In this document: piece after piece, positions 7,954-15,494 of the stretch | Layout: each line of letters opens with the position of its first letter | Position numbering within the stretch: position 1 is the stretch's first letter | DNA from: an uncultured Eubacteriales bacterium | Lineage (GTDB): Bacteria > Bacillota > Clostridia > Lachnospirales > Lachnospiraceae | Reading direction: 5' to 3' | NCBI GenBank assembly: GCA_949297565.1 | Contig: CASFUI010000264.1 | Coordinates: forward strand, 1 to 16,339 | DNA: 16,339 nucleotides | Program-made: the position numbers and the translations under genes | Notes under the pieces: generated by a model | Database searches by the model: none | Told to the model about the DNA's origin: nothing | Seen by the model: only the letters and a program-made list of their open reading frames with translations

Positions 7954-9793
7954 ATTACAGCTTCTTGTTAGAAGAATCTTTTTGATTATAACGGATATTA
8001 TCCTTATAAACGGAGCGGTTTTTCTGTCGCTTGTTATGAGGTTTGATATAAGCATCGCGAGCATACCGCAGGAATATATAAATAAATATATTTTAAATGT
8101 GGTTCCGTTTACTCTGATTACGCTTGTTATATTCTGGTGTTTCAGAATGTACCACAGTCTTTGGCAGTATGCCAGCATTGCCGAGCTTTATAAAATAGTT
8201 GAGGCATGTATCGTGACGGAGCTTGCCCATCTGTGCTTTACGGCGTTCATGGGGTGGATGCTTCCGAGGTCGTGTTATTTTACATCGGGAGTGTTCCTGA
8301 TTATAGCAATGAGCGCAAGCCGATTTATGTACAGGATGATACGACAGGTTATAAATGAGTACAGACATACCTCCGAACAGGTCAAAATCATGATTATCGG
8401 AGCTGGAGAGGCGACCAGCGTGCTGATGCGTGAAATCTCCAACTCAAGGTATCTTGACAACTCTAAGGTTGTATGTATCATTGACGATGACAAGAGCAAG
8501 GTCGGAAAGTATATCAGGGGAGTAAAGATTGTAGGCACGAGAGAGCAGATTAAGGCTTACGCGCGCTACTATGATATTGACGAGATTATATTTGCAATTC
8601 CTTCGGCGTCAACAGACGATAAGAGGGCGATTTTAAATATATGCAAGGAAACGTCCTGCAACCTTAAAATCCTGCCGGGAGTTTACCAGATGGTTGACGG
8701 CGAAATCAACATCAATGATATCAGAAACGTAGACGTTCTCGATTTGCTTGGTAGAGACCCTGTAAAGGTAGATATAGAATCTATTATGGGATATGTATCC
8801 GGAAAAACGGTTATGGTTACGGGCGGAGGCGGCTCGATTGGCTCGGAGCTTTGCAGGCAGCTTGTGAGCCATAAGCCGAAGTGCCTGATTATATTCGATA
8901 TATATGAAAATAATGCCTATGACATTCAGCAGGAGCTTAAAATGAAATATCCCGAGGCGAATGTTGTAACGCTCATAGGCTCAGTCAGAAATATATCGCG
9001 CCTTGAGTCTGTGTTTGCGCAGTACAGGCCGGATATTGTATATCATGCCGCGGCGCATAAGCATGTTCCTCTTATGGAGGTAAGCCCGAATGAGGCTGTA
9101 AAAAATAATGTGGTAGGAACATGGAATGTCGCGAAAATGGCGGATAAATATAATGTAAGCAAGTTTGTTATGATTTCCACTGACAAGGCGGTTAATCCTA
9201 CGAATGTCATGGGGGCGACGAAGAGAATATGCGAGATGATTATTCAGGCATATAATGAGCGCTCTGAGACGGATTTTGTGGCGGTAAGATTCGGCAATGT
9301 TCTCGGCAGCAACGGCTCCGTAATTCCGCTTTTCAAAAAACAGATTGCGTCAGGAGGCCCTGTTACAGTTACTCATCCTGACATTATACGATATTTCATG
9401 ACAATACCGGAGGCGGTTTCGCTTGTTCTTCAGGCTGGAGCTTATGCTAAGGGCGGCGAGATTTTTATTCTCGATATGGGAGAGCCGGTAAAAATAGACG
9501 ATTTGGCAAAAAATCTTATCAGGCTGTCGGGATATACGCTCGGAGTTGATATGGAGATTGAGTATACCGGGTTAAGACCAGGCGAGAAGCTCTATGAGGA
9601 GCTGCTTATGAATGAGGAGGGGCTTCAGGATACAGAGAATAAGCTCATTCATATAGGCAAGCCGATTGAATTTGATAAGGAGAAATTCTTTGATAATCTT
9701 GAGCTTCTTAAAGAAGCAGCATATTCCGAGACAGACGATATACGCAGTATAATAAAAGAAGTTACCCCGACATACAGACCAAAGGAGTGCTGA
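7931..9793 (+). CDS. Membrane-bound nucleotide-sugar 4,6-dehydratase (PglF/WbpM/CapD family)
   Basis: A 620-residue protein of the long SDR type. Four N-terminal hydrophobic segments (about 15-36, 52-71, 90-108, 115-130) are followed by a first Rossmann-like domain with IIGAGEATS (155-163) and then the catalytic SDR domain. The NAD motif is TGGGGSIGSE (297-306). The active site has STDK (416-419) and Met427-x3-Lys431 in NVMGATK, the Met-for-Tyr change that marks UDP-GlcNAc 4,6-dehydratases of this family. RFGNVLGSNGSVIP (453-466) and GLRPGEKLYEEL are also diagnostic. The likely product is UDP-2-acetamido-2,6-dideoxy-4-keto-hexose, the substrate for the aminotransferase encoded at 4874-6085. 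Length is normal for the family. The start overlaps the upstream gene by 23 bases; AAGGA at 7913-7917 is a somewhat distant ribosome site. Family assignment is very firm; the exact stereochemistry of the product is not. Confidence 0.93.
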   Translation: MEETRKDKLQLLVRRIFLIITDIILINGAVFLSLVMRFDISIASIPQEYINKYILNVVPFTLITLVIFWCFRMYHSLWQYASIAELYKIVEACIVTELAHLCFTAFMGWMLPRSCYFTSGVFLIIAMSASRFMYRMIRQVINEYRHTSEQVKIMIIGAGEATSVLMREISNSRYLDNSKVVCIIDDDKSKVGKYIRGVKIVGTREQIKAYARYYDIDEIIFAIPSASTDDKRAILNICKETSCNLKILPGVYQMVDGEININDIRNVDVLDLLGRDPVKVDIESIMGYVSGKTVMVTGGGGSIGSELCRQLVSHKPKCLIIFDIYENNAYDIQQELKMKYPEANVVTLIGSVRNISRLESVFAQYRPDIVYHAAAHKHVPLMEVSPNEAVKNNVVGTWNVAKMADKYNVSKFVMISTDKAVNPTNVMGATKRICEMIIQAYNERSETDFVAVRFGNVLGSNGSVIPLFKKQIASGGPVTVTHPDIIRYFMTIPEAVSLVLQAGAYAKGGEIFILDMGEPVKIDDLAKNLIRLSGYTLGVDMEIEYTGLRPGEKLYEELLMNEEGLQDTENKLIHIGKPIEFDKEKFFDNLELLKEAAYSETDDIRSIIKEVTPTYRPKEC

Positions 9794-9842
9794 TAGACTT
9801 AAGACAGCTTACGTATGACTGTTGTCGGTAATACAGCTCAAT

Positions 9843-9848
9843 GGGGGA
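9843..9848 (+). promoter_or_regulatory. Ribosome binding site that sets the GT4 start
   Basis: GGGGGA ends 4 bases before the ATG at 9853. The in-frame ATG at 9841 overlaps this site and has no purine-rich site before it. The protein therefore probably begins MVRVLQII, which also matches the usual first beta strand of GT4 enzymes. Confidence 0.6.
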
Positions 9849-9852
9849 TTAT

Positions 9853-11064
9853 ATGGTAAGAGTATTGCAGATTATAGAGGACATGGGCCTAAACAGCGGC
9901 GTGAGCTCTATGCTTTTAAATTATTACAGATATATGGACCATGAGAAAGTCAATTTTGATTTTATGACGTTTAAGCCTGTCCCTGAAAATGTCAGGGAGT
10001 TCTGCAAAGCAAATTGTTCCAGGATATACGAGGTTGGCGCTCTCACGGGAAAGCGGGTTATTGACGGCTCGCTAAAAAGAAAGATTGAGGCTGTTTTGTC
10101 GGCACATGCGGCTGAGTATGATATAATACACGGTCATGAGCCTAACGCGGCATTTATTTATATGAAGCTCGCGAAAAAATACGGCATAAAATGCAGGATT
10201 ATTCACAGCCACAATGCCAGAGGAGCAGACGGAGCAGTTAAAAAGCTAAGAAATTTTCTGCTCAATAATTACGGGCTTAAGTTTTCAAACGTAAGGTGCG
10301 CATGCGGACAAAAAGCGGCTTTATATCTGTATCACACGCTTGACGGCGTAAAAATAATTAATAATGCAGTAGATACGAGCCGGTTTATGTTTGATGAAAA
10401 TGTAAGAGAGCGGATGCGAACAGAGCTTGGATTACAAAACGCCTTTGTTGTAGGACATGTGGGACGATTTGCTCCGCAGAAAAATCATGAATATCTGCTG
10501 GAGGTCTTTAAAAAGGTATATGAAAAAAATAACAGCAGCGTGCTGCTTTTAATCGGAGGCGGTGAGCTGTTTGAGGATATAAAGGCACAGGCGGCAAAAA
10601 TGGCTCTTGAAAGCTGTGTAAGGTTTATCGGAATAACCGACGACACAGCAGCGTATATGCAGGCTATGGATGTGTTTGTGCTTCCGTCCCGCTATGAGGG
10701 ACTTCCGGTGGTTTGCGTGGAGGCACAGGCGGCAGGACTTGAGTGTGTCCTCTCATCAGAAATTACGCGCGAGGTCAATCTGACAGGGAGAGTCAAATTT
10801 TTAAGTATAGACAGCAAAAACACGGGAACGTGGGCGGATACAATTTTGAGATATGCCGGAGGTACGCAGACCTTGGCGCCGGGGGCAAGTGCCGGAAAAT
10901 TCCCGGAACGCGGTAAAGAGTGCTATACAAAGAAGCGTCAGGCTGACGCGGCTTTAGTTGCTGACGCGGGATATGAGATTTCAAGAGAGGGAGTCAGGCT
11001 CCAGAATTATTATATAAGGCTTGCGAAGAGAGCGCGCAGGCATGGGGACAGATATGGCAGATAA
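9853..11064 (+). CDS. Family 4 glycosyltransferase (GT-B fold, EpsF-like)
   Basis: A 403-residue cytoplasmic GT-B glycosyltransferase. The N-terminal acceptor domain starts VRVLQIIEDMGLNSGVSSML, with the Gly-rich loop typical of EpsF-like enzymes, and contains YDIIHGHEPNAA (89-100) and IIHSHNARG (116-124). The donor domain has GHVGRFAPQKNHEY (201-214) with the conserved Arg/Lys pair, LLIGGGEL (232-239), and the EX7E-type region SRYEGLPVVCVEAQAAG (279-295, Glu282 and Glu290). The C-terminal part holds a segment rich in Gly, Ala and Lys (about 335-368) that looks like a variable insertion before the final AGYEIS helix, and a strongly basic tail. Its stop overlaps the next gene by 11 bases. It probably adds an internal sugar; donor and linkage are unknown. 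Confidence 0.88.
   Translation: MVRVLQIIEDMGLNSGVSSMLLNYYRYMDHEKVNFDFMTFKPVPENVREFCKANCSRIYEVGALTGKRVIDGSLKRKIEAVLSAHAAEYDIIHGHEPNAAFIYMKLAKKYGIKCRIIHSHNARGADGAVKKLRNFLLNNYGLKFSNVRCACGQKAALYLYHTLDGVKIINNAVDTSRFMFDENVRERMRTELGLQNAFVVGHVGRFAPQKNHEYLLEVFKKVYEKNNSSVLLLIGGGELFEDIKAQAAKMALESCVRFIGITDDTAAYMQAMDVFVLPSRYEGLPVVCVEAQAAGLECVLSSEITREVNLTGRVKFLSIDSKNTGTWADTILRYAGGTQTLAPGASAGKFPERGKECYTKKRQADAALVADAGYEISREGVRLQNYYIRLAKRARRHGDRYGR
11044..11048 (+). promoter_or_regulatory. Ribosome binding site that sets the second GT2 start
   Basis: GGGGA lies 5 bases before the ATG at 11054, inside the end of the upstream gene. An in-frame ATG at 11042 and a TTG further upstream have weaker sites, and the extra residues they add (basic, Gly-rich) are not typical of the family. 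Confidence 0.5.
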
Positions 11065-12037
11065 AAAGGTAGTTATATTGATGGCTGTCTATAACGGTCA
11101 GGAATATCTTAAAGAACAGCTTGACAGTATTATAAATCAGACTTTTACATCGTGGGAGCTGCTTATAAGGGATGACTGTTCCGGTGATAAAACGCCGGAG
11201 ATAATTGAAGGATATGCAGAGCTGGACAGCCGCATTAAAATACTTGATAATAAGGGGAAGAATCTGGGCGCGGCAGGAAATTTCTTTGAACTTCTGGAAA
11301 ATGCGCCTGACGCTGATTATTACGCTTTTTCGGACCAGGACGATTACTGGTATCCGGGTAAGGTTGAGAGGGCGGTAAAGAAGCTTGAAGCGCTGTGCGG
11401 AGCCGGTGATAAATTAAATGAAGAGCCAGAAATCAGTGATACAAATAAAGCCGCAACAGGAGGAGGCTGTGATTTTCCGGCTGCATACTGCGGCGCTAAG
11501 GAAATTACGGACGGGGAGCTGAATGTGAAGAGCGTCAGCGCGTTTAAAGCTCCGAGACTTACTTGGGAGAACGCTCTCGTGGAAAATCTGTGTACAGGAT
11601 GTACATGCATGATCAACAGAAAATTAAAAGATATGCTGTTAAAAGATATTCCGGAGTACACGGTTATGCATGACTGGTGGATTTATATGATTGCAGTTTC
11701 TCTGGGAAAGGTGTATTATGACGAGAAACCGTATATAAAGTACAGGCAGCACTCAGATAATGCATATGGTGATATTCAGGGCACAATCAGTCTGTGGAAG
11801 TACAGGTTTTCTCAGCTTTTTGCGGCTCGAGGAAGTACCTATCGTCAGATAGAGTGTTTTCTTGAGATATACGGAAAGTATCTTACGCCTGAAATGAAAA
11901 AGACCGCGGCGCTTCTGGTGAAATCAAAACACAGTTTTAAGGCGCGCCTGTGTATTTTGAAAAAGGGGCTCGTATTCCGACAGACGGCAAGGGACAACCG
12001 AGTTGCAAGATTTCTTGTGCTGACAGGAAAACTCTGA
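11054..12037 (+). CDS. Family 2 glycosyltransferase, rhamnosyltransferase-like (DQDD type)
   Basis: A 327-residue GT-A enzyme. It begins VVILMAVYNGQEYLKEQLDS, has LLIRDDCSGDKT (37-48) for nucleotide binding, and the metal-binding FSDQDDYWYPGKVERA (92-107) characteristic of the rhamnosyltransferase-like GT2 group. MHDWW (205-209) and YRQHSDN (230-236) near the C-terminus are also typical of that group. A polar stretch at about 114-140, rich in Gly, Asn, Glu and Thr, seems to be an insertion between the DQDD helix and the next strand (PAAYCGAKEITDGEL). No membrane segments are visible. It follows the GT4 with an 11-base overlap and is followed by a 75-base gap. Rhamnose as donor sugar is suggested by the subfamily only. 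Confidence 0.87.
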   Translation: MADKKVVILMAVYNGQEYLKEQLDSIINQTFTSWELLIRDDCSGDKTPEIIEGYAELDSRIKILDNKGKNLGAAGNFFELLENAPDADYYAFSDQDDYWYPGKVERAVKKLEALCGAGDKLNEEPEISDTNKAATGGGCDFPAAYCGAKEITDGELNVKSVSAFKAPRLTWENALVENLCTGCTCMINRKLKDMLLKDIPEYTVMHDWWIYMIAVSLGKVYYDEKPYIKYRQHSDNAYGDIQGTISLWKYRFSQLFAARGSTYRQIECFLEIYGKYLTPEMKKTAALLVKSKHSFKARLCILKKGLVFRQTARDNRVARFLVLTGKL

Positions 12038-12099
12038 TAAAATTATACAATGGCTTTGTGAAAATGATAATATCAGATTTGCTGTGTCATAAACAGAAT

Positions 12100-12104
12100 G
12101 GAGA
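12100..12104 (+). promoter_or_regulatory. Ribosome binding site for the GTG-started permease
   Basis: GGAGA lies 8 bases before GTG at 12113. No in-frame ATG fits the family N-terminus, and the next in-frame ATG (12149) would remove conserved residues and has a poor site. This supports GTG as the start. Confidence 0.6.
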
Positions 12105-12112
12105 TTTAAAAA

Positions 12113-12910
12113 GTGAAGAGTTTAAAAGCGATTTTAAAGGACAGAAAGATGATAATGAGACTCGCAAAGAATGACTTTAAGACTAAATTTGCGGGCTCAT
12201 ATTTTGGCGTAATATGGGCGTTTGCTCAGCCGATAGTAATAGTTTCTATTTACTGGATAGTTTTTGAGAAGGGCTTCAGGTCAAGACCGCTTCCGGAACT
12301 GCCGGATTTTCCGTATCTTTTGTGGCTGATTGCCGGAATGTGTCCGTGGTTTTTCTTAAATGATGCCATGAATACAAGTACCAACTGTCTCATTGAATAC
12401 GGCTATATCGTAAAAAAAATGAAATTTAATATAGATATTATCCCTCTTATAAAGATAATATCGGCGGCGTTTGTACACTGTTTCTTTATTGCGCTGGTGC
12501 TGATTGTCTATATAATTTATGGAAAGGTACCTACCGTGTATGCTTTTCAGATGCTTTACTATTCTTTCGGTGTTTTTTGCTTCTCGGTAGCTTTGGTATA
12601 TCTTACGAGCGCCGTAAATGTATTTTTCAGGGATATGGCTCAGATTGTAGGAATTGTGATGCAGTACGCCATGTGGGTTATTCCGATTATGATCTCAGAG
12701 TCTCAGTATCCTGCTTTTATGCAGCCGATTTTAAAGATTAATCCGATGTACTATATCGTAGAAGGGTACAGAGATTCTCTCATACGTCAGATAGGTTTCT
12801 GGGAACACCCTCTTCAGACAGTATATTTCTGGGGAGTTGTCATTATACTTTTTATATTGGGCAGAGCAGTATTTAATAAAATGAAACCGCATTTTGCGGA
12901 TGTGATGTAA
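12113..12910 (+). CDS. wzm: ABC-2 type polysaccharide export permease (Wzm/TagG family)
   Basis: This is the membrane part of an ABC transporter that moves undecaprenyl-linked polysaccharide or teichoic-acid-like polymer out of the cell. The 265-residue protein has a cytoplasmic N-terminal helix, then the hallmark KNDFKTKFAGSYFGVIWAF (19-37) leading into the first membrane segment (31-51). Further hydrophobic segments lie near 68-84, 110-136, 143-170, 176-196 and 235-250. The NPMYYIVEGYRDSL block (210-223) before the last segment is typical of the family. Length is normal. The start codon is GTG. The ATPase partner follows 29 bases later, confirming the pair. Its presence argues for ABC-dependent export rather than the Wzx/Wzy route. 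Confidence 0.92.
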   Translation: MKSLKAILKDRKMIMRLAKNDFKTKFAGSYFGVIWAFAQPIVIVSIYWIVFEKGFRSRPLPELPDFPYLLWLIAGMCPWFFLNDAMNTSTNCLIEYGYIVKKMKFNIDIIPLIKIISAAFVHCFFIALVLIVYIIYGKVPTVYAFQMLYYSFGVFCFSVALVYLTSAVNVFFRDMAQIVGIVMQYAMWVIPIMISESQYPAFMQPILKINPMYYIVEGYRDSLIRQIGFWEHPLQTVYFWGVVIILFILGRAVFNKMKPHFADVM

Positions 12911-12929
12911 GAAGACTTTGCATACGAAT

Positions 12930-12935
12930 GGAGAT
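12930..12935 (+). promoter_or_regulatory. Ribosome binding site that sets the Wzt start
   Basis: GGAGAT lies 4 bases before the ATG at 12940. The upstream in-frame ATG at 12928 overlaps this site and has none of its own, so MEYSIEVENLSKVYKL is the likely N-terminus. Confidence 0.65.
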
Positions 12936-12939
12936 AATC

Positions 12940-14178
12940 ATGGAATATAGTATTGAAGTAGAAAACCTGAGCAAGGTATATAAGCTGTATGATAAGCCTT
13001 CGGACAGACTGAAGGAGGCGCTGTCGCCTGTAAAGAAGTGTTATCACAAGGATTTTTACGCGCTGCGGGATTTGAATTTTAAGATAAAACCTGGTGAGAC
13101 AGTCGGTTTTGTAGGAAAGAACGGTTCAGGAAAGTCAACGCTTCTAAAGCTGCTGACAGAGGTTTTGACGCCGACGGAGGGAAGCCTTAAGATTAACGGA
13201 AAGGTATCGGCGCTGCTTGAGCTGGGGGCAGGCTTTAACAATGAGTATACCGGCATGGAAAACATTTATCTTAACGGCACGATTATGGGATACAGCCGTG
13301 AGGAAATGGACAAGAGGGTTGACGACATAGTAAAATTTGCCGATATAGGCGAGTACATTAACCAGCCGGTCAAGACATATTCGAGCGGAATGTTTGTGCG
13401 TCTCGCGTTTGCGGTGGCTATAAATGTCGAGCCGGACATTCTCATTGTAGATGAGGCGCTTGCAGTGGGAGACGTGCGGTTTCAGCTCAAGTGTATGGAC
13501 AAGTTCCTTGAGTTTAAGGAAAAGGGAATAACAATACTTTATGTGAGTCATGATATAAACTCTATCAAGCGTTTCTGTACAAGGGCAATCTGGATTAACG
13601 AGGGACATCTCGAAGCGGACGGAGACGTAGATTTGATTACCGATAAATATCTCGACTACCTTAAAATGCTTGACGCGCAGAGCGATGAGAAGGACGACGC
13701 AAAGGATAATACGGGCAATGACGTGATGAAAAGCGCAGCAGAAGGAGAGCGGGATCTGGAGTCCACCGTTGAGATTGCGGAGGTTGTATCTCTTAAAATA
13801 ATGAACAGCAGGGGCGAGGAGACGGAGGAGATTGAACACGGAGAGAAGATAAGTCTTAAGCTGACATATTATGTAAACGATACGACAATAAAAAATCCTG
13901 TTGTCGGAATAGCTTTGCTGAGACTGGATAATCTTTATGTATGCGGTTTAAATACACTTCTGGATAAGGTTGATGTGCCGTGGGAGAAGGGATATAATTC
14001 AGTGACCCTGACCTATGACAGTTTTAATCTTGTGGGCGGCGGATATTATTTTGATGTTGCCGTATACGACCAGACGGCGTCTGTTCCGTTCGATTACAGG
14101 ACGAAATACAGAGAGGTTTTTGTAAAAATGGGGTATATTGCAGAGGGAATTGAGATACTTCCGCATAAGTGGAGTTAA
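12940..14178 (+). CDS. wzt: Polysaccharide export ABC ATPase with C-terminal carbohydrate-binding-type domain (Wzt)
   Basis: This is the energising subunit of the Wzm/Wzt exporter. Residues 1-245 are the nucleotide-binding domain: GFVGKNGSGKSTLLKLL with Walker A at 59-67, the TagH/Wzt-type LLELGAGFNNEYTG (92-105), signature YSSGMFVRLAFA (147-158), Walker B ILIVDEALAVGD (167-178) and the switch His204. All catalytic motifs are intact. A highly acidic, low-complexity linker (about 246-276) leads to a beta-rich domain at about 278-412, fitting the Wzt C-terminal fold. In E. coli O8/O9a this domain binds the modified non-reducing end of the cargo. It suggests that export here is tied to a particular chain end. 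At 412 residues it is longer than TagH-like ATPases lacking cargo recognition. The neighbouring methyltransferase could provide that chain-end mark (inference). Confidence 0.92.
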   Translation: MEYSIEVENLSKVYKLYDKPSDRLKEALSPVKKCYHKDFYALRDLNFKIKPGETVGFVGKNGSGKSTLLKLLTEVLTPTEGSLKINGKVSALLELGAGFNNEYTGMENIYLNGTIMGYSREEMDKRVDDIVKFADIGEYINQPVKTYSSGMFVRLAFAVAINVEPDILIVDEALAVGDVRFQLKCMDKFLEFKEKGITILYVSHDINSIKRFCTRAIWINEGHLEADGDVDLITDKYLDYLKMLDAQSDEKDDAKDNTGNDVMKSAAEGERDLESTVEIAEVVSLKIMNSRGEETEEIEHGEKISLKLTYYVNDTTIKNPVVGIALLRLDNLYVCGLNTLLDKVDVPWEKGYNSVTLTYDSFNLVGGGYYFDVAVYDQTASVPFDYRTKYREVFVKMGYIAEGIEILPHKWS

Positions 14179-14219
14179 TTGAGATGCTTCTGTACAGGTG
14201 GAATTAAAAGGAGAAAAAA

Positions 14220-15455
14220 ATGAAATACGCAACTGAGATTGATTTTTCATTTAATAACACAATGACAATTTTCATCAACAATATAAAGGATAATTCTGTC
14301 GTGCTGGAGTTCGGACCTGCGAGCGGCAGGCTTACCAGGTATCTCAAGAATGAGAAAAACTGCACGGTTTATATTGTTGAACTGGACGAAGAGGCGGGGA
14401 AGATTGCCGCGCAGTGGGCGGAGGATTGTGTCATTGGAGACATACAGGACTATGAGTGGGTTGAAAAGTTTGCCGGAATAAAGTTCGATTATATTTTATT
14501 TGCGGATGTGCTCGAGCATCTCACCCGCGCGGAGGAGGTCATGAAAAGGGCGGCAGATATGCTTGCGCCCGACGGAAGAATATGTGTTTCGGTTCCGAAT
14601 ATAGCGCATAACTCTGTTATAATCGACCTTCTGAAAAATAAATTTGACTATACCTCGACGGGGCTTATGGACAGTACGCATGTTCATTTTTATACGAGGG
14701 AATCACTTGACAGATTTGTGGCGCAGTGCGGTCTGTATGTGGAGAAGCGCTATGCCACCTACACTCAGGTGGGGCTGAATGAATTTGAGAATACCTATGC
14801 AGAGCTTCCTGAAAAGTTGGCAAATATGCTTAAAACAAGAAAATACGGGGAAGTATATCAGTATGTATATATTATTTCAAAGCATGCCGATGCTAAGAAT
14901 CTTGATGAGATTATAAAATATGCCGATTATCTGTACGCTCAGGCCTTTTTTGACTACGGAAGAGGCGGTTATGAGGAATATGCCAGATGGCGTGTGCATG
15001 CCGACGAAAAACATTATATTTATGAATGCAGTGATATTTCGGGGGCTGTAAAGCTGAGATTCGACCCGGCAAACTTTCCGTGCAGCATTAAGCTGATAAA
15101 AGCACAGGGCATTGAGGGCGAGCAGAGCGAGGAGCTCGAATTTGATTCCTGCAATGCATATTTCAGGGATGGGAATATCTTCTGCTTTGACAATAATGAC
15201 GGGCAGCTCCACTTTAAGCTGTCCAAGCCGCATTACGACAAAATAGTTATTGAGGCAGAGCACATGACTATGGAGGAGACTGCGAAGCTCATGACTGACT
15301 GCATAATGAAAGAGCGGGCTGAATTACAGCAAAAAAATCAGCTAATTGCCGAGCAGAGAGATAAAATAGAATTTTTCAGACAGTTTATTTCTAGGAATCC
15401 TGTCTATACACTGTATAAAATGTATTGCAAAAAAAATCACAGGGATGTAGAATAA
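14220..15455 (+). CDS. SAM-dependent methyltransferase with beta-rich and coiled-coil C-terminal extension (possible chain-capping enzyme)
   Basis: A 411-residue protein of at least three parts. Residues about 1-180 are a class I methyltransferase: SAM-binding VLEFGPASGRL (28-38), acidic VELDEE (53-58), FADVLEHLTRAEEV (94-107) and SVPNIAH (124-130). Residues about 220-250 are helical. Residues about 250-346 look beta-rich, with LRFDPANFPCSIKLI and DGQLHFKL, similar to modules I recall beside glycan-assembly enzymes. Residues about 349-388 are charged and heptad-like (METAKLMTDCIMKERAELQQ region), predicted by eye as a coiled coil, followed by a basic, aromatic tail (NPVYTLYKMYCKK). AAAGGAG at 14207-14213 lies 6 bases before ATG. 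Its place next to Wzt suggests methylation of a sugar of the exported polymer. O-methylation is inferred; the target is unknown, and no kinase domain as in WbdD is seen. Confidence 0.82.
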   Translation: MKYATEIDFSFNNTMTIFINNIKDNSVVLEFGPASGRLTRYLKNEKNCTVYIVELDEEAGKIAAQWAEDCVIGDIQDYEWVEKFAGIKFDYILFADVLEHLTRAEEVMKRAADMLAPDGRICVSVPNIAHNSVIIDLLKNKFDYTSTGLMDSTHVHFYTRESLDRFVAQCGLYVEKRYATYTQVGLNEFENTYAELPEKLANMLKTRKYGEVYQYVYIISKHADAKNLDEIIKYADYLYAQAFFDYGRGGYEEYARWRVHADEKHYIYECSDISGAVKLRFDPANFPCSIKLIKAQGIEGEQSEELEFDSCNAYFRDGNIFCFDNNDGQLHFKLSKPHYDKIVIEAEHMTMEETAKLMTDCIMKERAELQQKNQLIAEQRDKIEFFRQFISRNPVYTLYKMYCKKNHRDVE

Positions 15456-15494
15456 TAAATTGGTATAAAAGTCAATACAGGAATGGAGACGATT

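Noticed and set aside
9794..9852. 59-base gap between the dehydratase and GT4, examined for a terminator or riboswitch
   Set aside because: Only weak, imperfect inverted repeats and no T-run are present.
12038..12112. 75-base gap before the permease, examined for a promoter
   Set aside because: A GATAAT occurs at 12066-12071 but the matching -35 region (TTATAC) is poor, so no promoter is claimed.
11950..12174. Plus-strand open frame of 74 codons spanning the GT2/permease gap
   Set aside because: It overlaps the ends of two well-supported genes in a different frame, has no recognisable domain and no good ribosome site.
13144..13839. Minus-strand open frame of 231 codons within wzt
   Set aside because: It is antisense to the intact ATPase motifs; its translation shows no family features.
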